NCBI GenBank assembly: GCA_016932955.1
Contig: JAFGBV010000122.1
Location: 1-52,453 of the forward strand
Direction: 5' to 3'
From: Anaerolineales bacterium
GTDB lineage: Bacteria; Chloroflexota; Anaerolineae; Anaerolineales; UBA4823
Length of the DNA: 52,453 nucleotides
A model generated the notes under the pieces. The model had not been told where the DNA came from and ran no database searches. It saw only the letters and a program-made list of their open reading frames with translations. A program made the position numbers and the translations under genes. Of the stretch, positions 7,037-14,690 are shown one piece after another. Numbering within the stretch: position 1 is the first letter of the stretch; the number at the start of each line of letters is the position of its first letter.

Positions 7037-8908
7037 ATGATCCCTAACTTAATGGAAGTCTACCTCCGCCAGCAGTTCCCCGAGCGCACCTGGAAGAACC
7101 GTCTCATCCGCGAAGATGGCATGTGCTTCATGGAGTTCGGGCCAATGGATGTGGAGCGCCTGGGTCTCTTGGGCATCGAGGTGGATCACCTCGGCCCCAA
7201 GCTAGTCGCCTGCATCTGGGATGAGCAGTCCAAGCTCGAGATCGGCGGCTACCTGGTGGTGGATAACCTGTCAATGGGTCGCCCCTCCATAGGCGGCATC
7301 CGCGTCCAGCCCGAACTGAGCCCCAGCCAGATTCACAACATCGCCCGCGCGATGACATTAAAGAATGCTGCCGCCAACCTGCCCTATGGCGGTGGTAATG
7401 CAGGTCTCATCGCCAGCACCCGCATGCCGCCCGAGCTACGAGACGAAGCTGTACGCCGCTTTGCCCGCCTGCTCTACCGCTACCGCGACATCTTCCTCCC
7501 CGGCCCGGACGTGGGCACCAGCGACGCAGATATGCGCCTCATCGCCATCGATAACGGCCTCGACCTCGCCCTCTCCAAGCCAGTCGAGATGGGCGGCAAC
7601 CAGGGCGATCAGTTCGGTGCTGGTGGCGGCGGCCTCGCCATTGCCCTCGAGGCCCTGCTGGTCGAAATGCCCCGCCTGCGCGTCCTTCCCCAATTCGCCA
7701 ACCTCACCCTGCCCGATCCCGATAACATCACGGTTATGCTACAGGGCTTCGGCGCCGTCGGGGCACAGGCTGCGCGTATCCTCTGCGAGCGTGTCCACGG
7801 CTGCAAAGTAGTCGGCATCAGCGATACCTCCGGCTACCTCTATAATCCCTATGGCCTGCCAGTGAAAGGCCTCTTCAAGCTCTGGCAGGAGCATCGCCTG
7901 GTCACCCGCCTCTATTACGAGAGTGAGCTTTCCTTCACCACCTATGCCTTAGGCAAAACCAAGTATTCCAGCGCCCCAGAAGATATGTTGCGCGAGAACG
8001 CCTTCTGCGTTATCCCTGCCGCGCCTGTAGCTGTGTACCTTGATACTGACCCCGCCGCCCGCCCTTGCATTACCACTGACGAGATGGGCCGCTGGCAGGT
8101 AATCATCGAAGGCGCCAATACATATTCGCCCGAGCCAGCACGCCGCGCGAGTCGCGCCCGCATGGAGCGTGAAGTGTACCGCCGCCGTGGCATTCTCATC
8201 GCCACTGATTTCCTGGTTAATTCTGGTGGCGTGATCTTTGCCGCCCAGGAGCACCTCATCCCCACCCCCAACCAACTACAAATCCCCGAAGACCATCTGG
8301 GAAACAGCCAGGCTGTGGATGATTGGCTGGAGCAGCACGCCGAAGATCTTGCTGCCCTGGCTGAAAAGCGCCGCATCGCCGCCGAGAAAGCCCGTGATGA
8401 GGTCATCCGCCACAACATGCGCGAGCTGGTCGACCTGCTGCTCAAAGACGCCGACACCCTGCCCTGCGAAGCCGCCGAGCAGATCAGCATCCAGCGCATC
8501 ACCTCGCGCGAGATGGTACGTAAAGCCTCCGATGTAATGGAGCGCATCGTCACCATCCCCATCAGCGGTACCGTGCAGGAAGCCGCCCGCCTGCTCGTCG
8601 AGACAGGTTGCCCAGTCCTGGCCGTGCTCAACGAGCAGGGCGAGATTGTCGGCGTGATCACCAACTGGGATATCACCCAGGCTGCCTCGCGCGGACCCAT
8701 CGAGAGCGCCTCCCTGGAGCGCGTGATGACCCGCCAGGTGATCTCCTGCAACACCAACGACTCGATCATCGACATCGTGCGCAAGCTGGAATACTACGAG
8801 ATCTCCGCCATGCCGGTCGTCAAAGACAAGAAAGTAAAAGGCCTCGTCAGCGCCGATACCCTTGCCCACCGCTCGCTCTACCGCCTCCTGCAGACCCAGG
8901 GGGGCTGA
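7037..8908 (+). CDS. Glu/Leu/Phe/Val dehydrogenase homologue fused to a CBS-domain pair; catalytic Lys absent
   Basis: 623 residues. Residues about 30-430 match the Glu/Leu/Phe/Val dehydrogenase fold: GGIRVQPELS, MTLKNAA (Lys109, a substrate-carboxylate ligand in the family), the PDVGTSD loop (Asp158, the family acid/base) and a Rossmann NAD(P) site MLQGFGAVGAQAA. The near-invariant GGGK catalytic-lysine motif reads GGGNAG, with Asn121 (codon aat) in its place. Residues about 495-623 form two CBS motifs (VMERIVTIPISGTVQEAA and VMTRQVISCNTND), which usually bind adenine nucleotides. The protein may be a non-classical dehydrogenase, an adenylate-sensing pseudoenzyme, or work with the 421-residue partner encoded 11 bases upstream. 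A GGAAGGTGA site precedes the ATG. Confidence 0.88.
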   Translation: MIPNLMEVYLRQQFPERTWKNRLIREDGMCFMEFGPMDVERLGLLGIEVDHLGPKLVACIWDEQSKLEIGGYLVVDNLSMGRPSIGGIRVQPELSPSQIHNIARAMTLKNAAANLPYGGGNAGLIASTRMPPELRDEAVRRFARLLYRYRDIFLPGPDVGTSDADMRLIAIDNGLDLALSKPVEMGGNQGDQFGAGGGGLAIALEALLVEMPRLRVLPQFANLTLPDPDNITVMLQGFGAVGAQAARILCERVHGCKVVGISDTSGYLYNPYGLPVKGLFKLWQEHRLVTRLYYESELSFTTYALGKTKYSSAPEDMLRENAFCVIPAAPVAVYLDTDPAARPCITTDEMGRWQVIIEGANTYSPEPARRASRARMEREVYRRRGILIATDFLVNSGGVIFAAQEHLIPTPNQLQIPEDHLGNSQAVDDWLEQHAEDLAALAEKRRIAAEKARDEVIRHNMRELVDLLLKDADTLPCEAAEQISIQRITSREMVRKASDVMERIVTIPISGTVQEAARLLVETGCPVLAVLNEQGEIVGVITNWDITQAASRGPIESASLERVMTRQVISCNTNDSIIDIVRKLEYYEISAMPVVKDKKVKGLVSADTLAHRSLYRLLQTQGG

Positions 8909-8963
8909 TCGATTTTTCTACTTGTTTCTGCCAAAAAATTTCTTGGTGGAAAGCGAAACCATT

Positions 8964-9027
8964 CTGGGGAATGTGAATATGGCATTGTCACATCCTCATT
9001 CCCCAGATTCTTCTTCGCGGCTATAAT
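8964..9027 (+). promoter_or_regulatory. Inverted repeat and -10 box upstream of prs
   Basis: CTGGGGAATG (8964-8973) and CATTCCCCAG (8997-9006) are a perfect 10-bp inverted repeat with a 23-base spacer. TATAAT lies at 9022-9027, so the right arm covers the expected -35 position. This could be an operator, or the hairpin could end gdh transcription, though no T run follows. AAGGA just before the ATG at 9050 is the ribosome-binding site. Confidence 0.5.
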
Positions 9028-9049
9028 TACCCAAGGATAAGCGTAAAAC

Positions 9050-10000
9050 ATGTCCGACCACCCACTAAGAATATTCACCGGCTCCGCCCATCCAGACCTC
9101 GCCCGTGAGATCGCCGACCTGCTCCATGTGCCGCTGGGAAAATCCACCACCCGTCACTTCCCCGATAGCGAAGTCTACGTTACCATCGACGAAGTCGTGC
9201 GCGAACAGGATATCTTCCTCGTCCAGTCCTTCCCCGCTCCCATCAACGACCACCTTGTTGAGCTCCTCCTCTATCTGGATGCCTTCCGCCGCGCCAGCGC
9301 CCACAGTATCAGCGTCGTCATCCCCTACTTTCCCTATGCCCGTCAGGATCGCATGGCACGCGGCCGCGAGGCTATCAGCGCCCGTGTTGTCGCCAATCTC
9401 CTCGAATGCGAGGGTGCCTCGCGCGTCGTCATGGTTGATATCCATAACCCTGCCATCCAGGGCTTCTTCAATATCCCCATTGATCCCCTCACCGCGCTGC
9501 CTCTCCTCGCCGAATATTTCCGCAAACCCGAATTTGAGAATGCCACCGTCGTCAGCCCTGATGCCGGGCGCGCCAGTGTCACCAGCCGCTATGCTGACCT
9601 TCTCCACCTCCCCATGGTTGTAATGCACAAACGCCGCACCGATTTCACTAACGTCAAGACCACCCATGTCGTCGGCGATATCAAAGGTCGCCGCCCCATC
9701 ATTGTCGACGATCTGATGGCGGGTGGCAGCGTGCTCAAATCCATCGACGTGCTCTACGAGCAGGGCGCCGAAGGCAAGGCTTGCTTCTCTGTCACCCACC
9801 CCGTGCTCATGCCCTCCGCCCTCGAGACCCTCGATAAGGATGATCGCATCGAAAAGCTCGTCGTCACCAACACCCTCCCCATCCCACCCGAAAAGCAGCA
9901 CCCCAAGATCCACATCCTCTCCATCGCCCCCATGCTCGCTGAGATCATCCATCGTATCCACGTCGGCAGCAGCATTTCCGAGAAGCTCGTCCTCACCTGA
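9050..10000 (+). CDS. prs: Ribose-phosphate pyrophosphokinase
   Basis: A 316-residue PRPP synthase, cytoplasmic; it makes PRPP from ribose-5-phosphate and ATP for nucleotide, His and Trp synthesis. Present are FPDSEVYV, the [15 protein letters not shown] flexible/ATP region, [34 protein letters not shown] and a PRPP-binding loop [10 protein letters not shown]. That loop is unusual: standard enzymes read DDMIDTAGT, so the phosphate loop carries AGGS rather than TAGT. The loop variation suggests a divergent class, but length and other motifs are normal. It probably has its own promoter, and hyuB follows after 11 bases. Confidence 0.93.
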   Translation: MSDHPLRIFTGSAHPDLAREIADLLHVPLGKSTTRHFPDSEVYVTIDEVVREQDIFLVQSFPAPINDHLVELLLYLDAFRRASAHSISVVIPYFPYARQDRMARGREAISARVVANLLECEGASRVVMVDIHNPAIQGFFNIPIDPLTALPLLAEYFRKPEFENATVVSPDAGRASVTSRYADLLHLPMVVMHKRRTDFTNVKTTHVVGDIKGRRPIIVDDLMAGGSVLKSIDVLYEQGAEGKACFSVTHPVLMPSALETLDKDDRIEKLVVTNTLPIPPEKQHPKIHILSIAPMLAEIIHRIHVGSSISEKLVLT

Positions 10001-10011
10001 TCCGCAGCGCC

Positions 10012-11601
10012 ATGCCCGCACCCGCTTGCGATCCCATTCGCCTCGAAGTCTTCAAACACCTCTTCTCAGCCATCGCCGAGGAGATGGGCGTCGTCTTGCG
10101 TAAAGCCAGTTATTCCCCCAACATCAAAGAGCGCCGTGATTTCTCCTGCGCCCTCTTCGACTCCACCGGTCAGATGGTTGCCCAGGCAGCCCACATCCCC
10201 GTTCACCTCGGCTCTATGCCCCTCTCGGTGGCTGCCTCCATCCGCTCTTTTCCCCATCTTGCCCCCGGTGATATCGTCATCCTCAACGACCCCTACCTCG
10301 GCGGCACCCACCTCCCGGATGTCACCCTCGTCTCCCCCGTTTTCCATCCAGACGAAAGCGAAACCCTCCTCGGCTTCGTTGCCAGCCGTGCCCACCATGC
10401 CGATGTCGGCGGAATCACCCCCGGTTCGATGCCCGTTGCGCGCGAGATCTACCAGGAAGGTCTCATCATCCCCCCCATCCTGCTCGCCCATCGCGGGCAG
10501 GTGGATCAGTCCGTGCTTGATCTCATCCTCGCCAACGTGCGCACACCTCAAGAACGCTCAGGAGACCTCTGGGCGCAGATCGCAGCCAATCAGCGCGGTG
10601 CCCAGCGCCTGCAAGAAACCGTTGCCCATTACGGCCTGGAGGAGGTCCACCAGTACATGCAGGCTCTCCTCGCCTACACCGAGCGCATGACCCGCCGCCT
10701 GCTTGAGATGCTTCCCGACGGCGCTTATTCCTTCGAAGACCAGATGGATGATGATGGCGTGACGGAAACCCCCGTTCCCCTCCGCGTCACCCTCACTATC
10801 CACGGCGACGAAGCCACCGTCGATTTCACCGGCACCGCCCCCCAACAATCTGGCAGCATCAACGCCGTCTATGCGATCACGCTCTCCGCCGTGTATTATG
10901 TCTTCCGCTGCCTGGTTGGGCTGGATGTACCCAACAACAATGGTTGCCTCGCCCCCATCCATGTCATCGCTCCCGAAGGCAGCCTGGTGAATGCCCGCAA
11001 ACCCGCCCCCGTGGCTGGCGGCAACGTGGAGACTTCCCAGCGCATCGTTGATATCCTGCTTGGCGCCCTCGCTCAGGCTTTCCCCGGGCGCATCCCAGCA
11101 GCCTCGCAGGGCACCATGAACAACTTGACCATTGGCGGTTGGGATGAACGCTACCAGTGCCCCTTCACCTATTACGAGACCATCGGCGGCGGTATGGGTG
11201 CACGCCAGGGAGCCGATGGTCCATCTGCCCTGCATAGCCACATGACGAACACCCTCAACACTCCCATCGAAGCCCTGGAGTATGCCTATCCCCTGCGTGT
11301 TCTGCGCTACGAGGTCCGCCAAAACTCCGGTGGTAATGGGCACTGGCGCGGCGGCAATGGCATCCGCCGCGACCTGTTGCTGCTCACCGACGCCCAGGTC
11401 ACCTTGCTCAGCGAGCGCCGCCGCACCCATCCCTATGGCCTGGCAGGCGGCGCACCGGGCGCCAGCGGCGAAAATATCCTCATCCGTCACGAAATTGATA
11501 AGCCCCTCCCCAGCAAAGGCTCCTTCGACCTCCATGCCGGGGATATCCTCAGCCTCCGCACTCCGGGCGGCGGTGGATTCGGAGATCCACAGAAGCGATG
11601 A
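10012..11601 (+). CDS. hyuB: Hydantoinase B / 5-oxoprolinase-type beta subunit
   Basis: 529 residues of the HyuB family, the subunit that with HyuA makes ATP-dependent N-methylhydantoinase, 5-oxoprolinase or acetone-carboxylase-like enzymes. Motifs seen: the N-terminal DPIRLEVFKHLFSAIAEEMG, RRDFSCALFD, NDPYLGGTHLPDVTL, SRAHHADVGG (likely metal site), and the C-terminal GGGGFGDP. No hyuA lies beside it; instead its ATGA stop overlaps the start of a permease, so both are co-translated. A hyuA runs off the right end of the window on the other strand, about 39 kb away. The substrate cannot be told from sequence; a cyclic amide or small carboxylate is plausible given the partner permease. Confidence 0.92.
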   Translation: MPAPACDPIRLEVFKHLFSAIAEEMGVVLRKASYSPNIKERRDFSCALFDSTGQMVAQAAHIPVHLGSMPLSVAASIRSFPHLAPGDIVILNDPYLGGTHLPDVTLVSPVFHPDESETLLGFVASRAHHADVGGITPGSMPVAREIYQEGLIIPPILLAHRGQVDQSVLDLILANVRTPQERSGDLWAQIAANQRGAQRLQETVAHYGLEEVHQYMQALLAYTERMTRRLLEMLPDGAYSFEDQMDDDGVTETPVPLRVTLTIHGDEATVDFTGTAPQQSGSINAVYAITLSAVYYVFRCLVGLDVPNNNGCLAPIHVIAPEGSLVNARKPAPVAGGNVETSQRIVDILLGALAQAFPGRIPAASQGTMNNLTIGGWDERYQCPFTYYETIGGGMGARQGADGPSALHSHMTNTLNTPIEALEYAYPLRVLRYEVRQNSGGNGHWRGGNGIRRDLLLLTDAQVTLLSERRRTHPYGLAGGAPGASGENILIRHEIDKPLPSKGSFDLHAGDILSLRTPGGGGFGDPQKR

Positions 11602-13145
11602 ACCTTCTCGCTGTCTTTCTCGCCATTGCCCCCGTCTTGGTGATCTTTCTTCTCCTCGTCTTGCGCCGTATGGCAGCCGATATCGCCGGGCTGATCGGCT
11701 GGGTGCTCACCATCCTCATCGCCTGGCTCTACTTCAGGACCCCCCTCTGGATCACCCTCCAGGCCTCCGCCACTGGGGTTATCGCCAGCCTGCCCATTGC
11801 CCTCGTCGTCGCCACGTCCATCCTCCAGGTCACCGTGATGATCGAAAGTGGCGCCATCGCCCGCATTGTCGCTCTCATTAAAACCATTTCCCCCACCGAT
11901 CAGATTGTCCAGATCATGCTGATCAACGTTGGCTTTGGCACCCTGCTCACTGCCCTCGGCGCCGTCCCCGTCTCCATCCTCCCCCCCATCATGCTCGCCC
12001 TCGGCTACTCATCCTTCACCGCCATCGCCCTCCCCGCCCTCGGCTACGACGCCCTCACCACCTATGCCCTCCTTGGCATCCCCGTTGTCGTATTCGCTGG
12101 CTTTGTGAACCTCCCCGTGGAAGAGGTGGGTGGCTATTTCGCCCGTTTCATGCCCGTCATCAGCACCTGCATCGCCCTCGGCATGCTCTGGATCGTTGGT
12201 GGCTGGAACATGCTCCGCCGCGGCCTCCTCCCCGCCCTCATCGCCGGTCTCACCGCTGGCTTCGTCTGCATCGGCATGAACAGCCTCGGTCTCATCACCA
12301 TCACCGGCATCGCCGCTGGGCTGGGGGTCATCCTCGCCATGCTCCTCTACCTCAAGCTCACCGGCAAGCCCCTGCGTGATCCCGCCAAAATGAGCGAAGC
12401 TGACCACGCCGCCCAAAAGCGCCTCTCCCTCGCCGCCGCCACCTCCCCCTGGCTCATCCTCACCGCCGTCTCTCTCCTCGTCAACGCCCCCTTCCTCCCC
12501 TTCTTCGATCTCGCCTTCAAGCAGTGGGCGATGCCGCTGGAGATCATCCCCGGCGCGCCCGAAAAGCTGCGTGTCCTCTGGCAGGCATATTTCTGGATCC
12601 TCGTCAGCACCCTCCTTGCCCTTCCCTTCCTAAAAGTCACTCGCCCCCAGTTACACACCTCCCTGCGCAAGTGGCTCAAGCGCGCCCCCCGCCCGGTGCT
12701 CTCCGCTGCCGTCTTCTTTGCCATCGCATATGTCATCAACCACTCCGGCAAAGCCCTCGATTGGAGCCTCGCCGATCAAACCCGCAATATGGTCTACGTT
12801 CTCGCCACCGCCAGCGCTGCCGCCTTTGGCAAGCTCTACCCCCTCGCCGCTCCCTTCCTAGGCCTCCTCGGCGGCTTCATCAGCGGCTCCGAAACATCCT
12901 CCATCGCCATGCTCACTGCCCTGCACCTCTCCACCGCCGAAAAGATCGGCGCACTCGGCCTGCTCATCGCCGCTGCCAGTGGCATTGGTGGCGGGTTGGC
13001 TTCTGTCATCTCCCCCGCCAAGCTGCAGAACGCATCCGCCAGCATCGACCGCATCGGCGAAGAAGCCCAGGTCTTCCGCACCACCTTCGTCATCTCCATC
13101 CTCATCACCGCCGTCTGCGCCCTCATGGCTCTTTTGTGGGCATGA
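11598..13145 (+). CDS. L-lactate permease (LctP) family transporter
   Basis: 515 residues with about 12-14 hydrophobic segments along the whole length. The C-terminal part FISGSETSSIAMLTALH...ISPAKLQNASASIDRIGEEA corresponds to the LldP/GlcA signature region (TGSDTSSN...ISPQSIAIACAATGLVGKE). The N-terminal GTLLTALGAVPVSILPPIMLALGY aligns with the LldP EGAAGFGAPVAI block but lacks its Gly-Ala-Gly-Phe-Gly core, so the substrate may not be lactate. It starts within the hyuB stop (ATGA), suggesting uptake of the HyuB substrate or export of its product. Inner-membrane location. It ends the plus-strand operon beginning with prs. Confidence 0.85.
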   Translation: MNLLAVFLAIAPVLVIFLLLVLRRMAADIAGLIGWVLTILIAWLYFRTPLWITLQASATGVIASLPIALVVATSILQVTVMIESGAIARIVALIKTISPTDQIVQIMLINVGFGTLLTALGAVPVSILPPIMLALGYSSFTAIALPALGYDALTTYALLGIPVVVFAGFVNLPVEEVGGYFARFMPVISTCIALGMLWIVGGWNMLRRGLLPALIAGLTAGFVCIGMNSLGLITITGIAAGLGVILAMLLYLKLTGKPLRDPAKMSEADHAAQKRLSLAAATSPWLILTAVSLLVNAPFLPFFDLAFKQWAMPLEIIPGAPEKLRVLWQAYFWILVSTLLALPFLKVTRPQLHTSLRKWLKRAPRPVLSAAVFFAIAYVINHSGKALDWSLADQTRNMVYVLATASAAAFGKLYPLAAPFLGLLGGFISGSETSSIAMLTALHLSTAEKIGALGLLIAAASGIGGGLASVISPAKLQNASASIDRIGEEAQVFRTTFVISILITAVCALMALLWA

Positions 13146-13275
13146 GCTACGCATTTCTAAATCAATATTCACCACCAAGTGTTCTCACGCGTAAGAGCGA
13201 TAACAAGCCATTCCCCCGGCTATTTATAGTAGAATTAAGATGAATACATCTGTGAAGGGAACGTAGGAGGTAAGA

Positions 13276-13581
13276 ATGCATCAACCGAAGATCCCAATCT
13301 CAGACAACATACTTGCTGAATTCTGTCAGCGTTGGAAAGTCTCAGAGCTTGCACTATTTGGATCGATCCTCAGTGATGATTTCCGTCCAGATAGCGATGT
13401 AGATATCTTAGTCTCTTTCACTCCTGATTCTCGCTGGGGGCTGTACGATCTGGTTGAGATGAAAGAAGAGTTGGAGATTATTTTTGGCCGTCCGGTAGAT
13501 CTTGTTGAGCGGGAGGGATTGCGAAATCCATTCCGCCGCCGCTCAATATTGAGCAGTATGCAGGTGGTATATGGATCCTGA
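13276..13581 (+). CDS. mntA: MntA-type minimal nucleotidyltransferase antitoxin
   Basis: A 101-residue minimal nucleotidyltransferase. The signature GS-x10-D-x-D is intact: GSILSDDFRPDSDVDILV. In HepT/MntA (type VII) toxin-antitoxin systems, MntA AMPylates a tyrosine next to the HEPN active site of its partner and so neutralises it. AGGAGGT lies four bases before the ATG. Base composition is lower in GC and less C-biased than the flanking operons, consistent with acquisition by transfer. The downstream HepT reading frame begins 11 bases before this gene ends, typical of the pair, but is frameshifted. Confidence 0.88.
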   Translation: MHQPKIPISDNILAEFCQRWKVSELALFGSILSDDFRPDSDVDILVSFTPDSRWGLYDLVEMKEELEIIFGRPVDLVEREGLRNPFRRRSILSSMQVVYGS

Positions 13582-13935
13582 AGAGCGCATCTTCGCCTAC
13601 CTGTGGGATATGCGCGAAGCTGCGCGGCTGATCACCCAATTCTTGCAAGGCGTAACCTTTGCGAGATTTGAATCCGACGTTATGATGCAATCCGCAGTCG
13701 AGCGGCAGCTTGAGATCATTGGCGAGGCTGCGCGCCAGGTTTCGCCAGAATTTCAACAGCACATCCGGAAATCCCCTGGCGCAGCATTATCGGCCTCAGG
13801 AATATTCTTATCCATGACTATGGCGGTGTGAAACTAGACCGTGTGTGGCTGATTGCGTCCACGCGTATCCCAGAATTAGTTGGATTACTAGATCCGCTCA
13901 TTCCCCCATTGGATAGTGATGACATACCTGGCTAA
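13571..13935 (+). pseudogene. hepT: Frameshifted HepT (HEPN/DUF86) toxin
   Basis: The frame from ATG 13571 gives MDPEERIFAYLWDMREAARL and so on, a good HEPN/DUF86 N-terminus, then loses similarity after HIRK near 13770. From 13771, in the -1 frame, the family continues as IPWRSIIGLRNILIHDYGGV to a TAA at 13933-13935. One missing A in the AAA run at 13769-13771 would restore a protein of about 121 residues. The RNase motif R-x4-H-x-Y (RNILIHDY) lies entirely beyond the shift, so the unshifted 86-residue product cannot be an active toxin. Possible causes are inactivation, a sequencing indel, or programmed slippage. Confidence 0.85.
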
Positions 13936-13971
13936 GATCACAAGCCAGTTAATCAACCATCAACGTTCACC

Positions 13972-14397
13972 TTAACCAGCCTGTTTTCCGTCTCTCAGCC
14001 TCTTCCACGCCCCCACCCACGGCTCCCCCAGCCGGTGGCGCTGCGGCAGCTTCACCCCCTGCGCCTTCTCCGCCACCTGCGCCGACAATCCCGCCACCTG
14101 CGCCCAGTCATCCGCCAGCACTGCCTGCCTCAGCCCCCTGCCCAATCGCTCGCTCCACTGCCAGTCCATGCGGAAGCGATCTGCCTTCACCCAATAGCCG
14201 CGTTTCTCCCACGCTGCCACCGAGACATCCACTGTTTCCCAGATCGACTCCAGCGCCAGCGCCAGGAACGCCGCCAGGTCGCGCGTCTTCTCATCAATCG
14301 TCCCTTGCGCCATCAGCTCGCGCAGCGCCAATACTACGCCCCGCATCAATTGTGCGCGCTCTTTTCCTGCCCCTTCCGGGTTGATCACACGTCCCAC
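13972..14397 (-). CDS. Conserved hypothetical protein, 141 aa
   Basis: A small, mostly helical, Ala- and Arg-rich soluble protein beginning MGRVINPEGAGKERAQLMRG. The pattern and restrained composition look genuine, and the opposite frame is clearly a shadow. Start is GTG at 14397 with GAGG five bases upstream. No known domain was recognised. It stands alone between the frameshifted hepT and tRNA-Leu, pointing left. Function unknown. Confidence 0.6.
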   Translation of the reverse strand: MGRVINPEGAGKERAQLMRGVVLALRELMAQGTIDEKTRDLAAFLALALESIWETVDVSVAAWEKRGYWVKADRFRMDWQWSERLGRGLRQAVLADDWAQVAGLSAQVAEKAQGVKLPQRHRLGEPWVGAWKRLRDGKQAG

Positions 14398-14460
14398 GTT
14401 CGCCTCGTCAGTTACAAATATAAACCTTCATAAAACTTCCGCCCGATTATACCCTCTTTA

Positions 14461-14489
14461 TTGACGTTCATCGTCCTCTGCTTTATAAT
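14461..14489 (+). promoter_or_regulatory. Promoter of tRNA-Leu
   Basis: TTGACG (14461-14466) and TATAAT (14484-14489) are 17 bases apart, with the mature tRNA 5' end 18 bases after the -10. This is a near-consensus housekeeping promoter, as expected for a stable RNA. Confidence 0.85.
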
Positions 14490-14507
14490 CACCGCACTTA
14501 ATCCAGC

Positions 14508-14589
14508 GGGGAAGTGCTGGAATTGGCAGACAGGCATGACTTAGGATCATGTGCCGCAAGGCGTAGGGGTTCGATTCCCCTCTTCCCCA
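14508..14589 (+). tRNA. tRNA-Leu (anticodon UAG)
   Basis: The acceptor stem pairs GGGGAAG (14508-14514) with CTTCCCC (14582-14588), followed by discriminator A. The anticodon stem CATGA/TCATG encloses the loop CTTAGGA, anticodon UAG, reading CUN leucine codons. A long class-II variable arm (TGCCGCAAGGCGT) and a T arm AGGGG-TTCGATT-CCCCT are present. The 3' CCA is not encoded. Confidence 0.96.
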
Positions 14590-14598
14590 CTACCCCAA

Positions 14599-14634
14599 AA
14601 CTCCCTTTCTTTGCGGATTGGGAGTTCTTATTTA
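14599..14634 (+). terminator. Terminator of tRNA-Leu
   Basis: AACTCCC (14599-14605) pairs with GGGAGTT (14620-14626), followed by the T-rich CTTATTTAT. It lies ten bases after the tRNA. Confidence 0.65.
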
Positions 14635-14690
14635 TCGTGAAATACCGAGCGCTTCCCAAAGCAAGAATAGAACCATTGCGAGTGTAAAAC

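Noticed and set aside
9065..10021. A 318-residue antisense frame under prs
   Set aside because: Shadow frame with acidic, Gly-rich low-complexity sequence.
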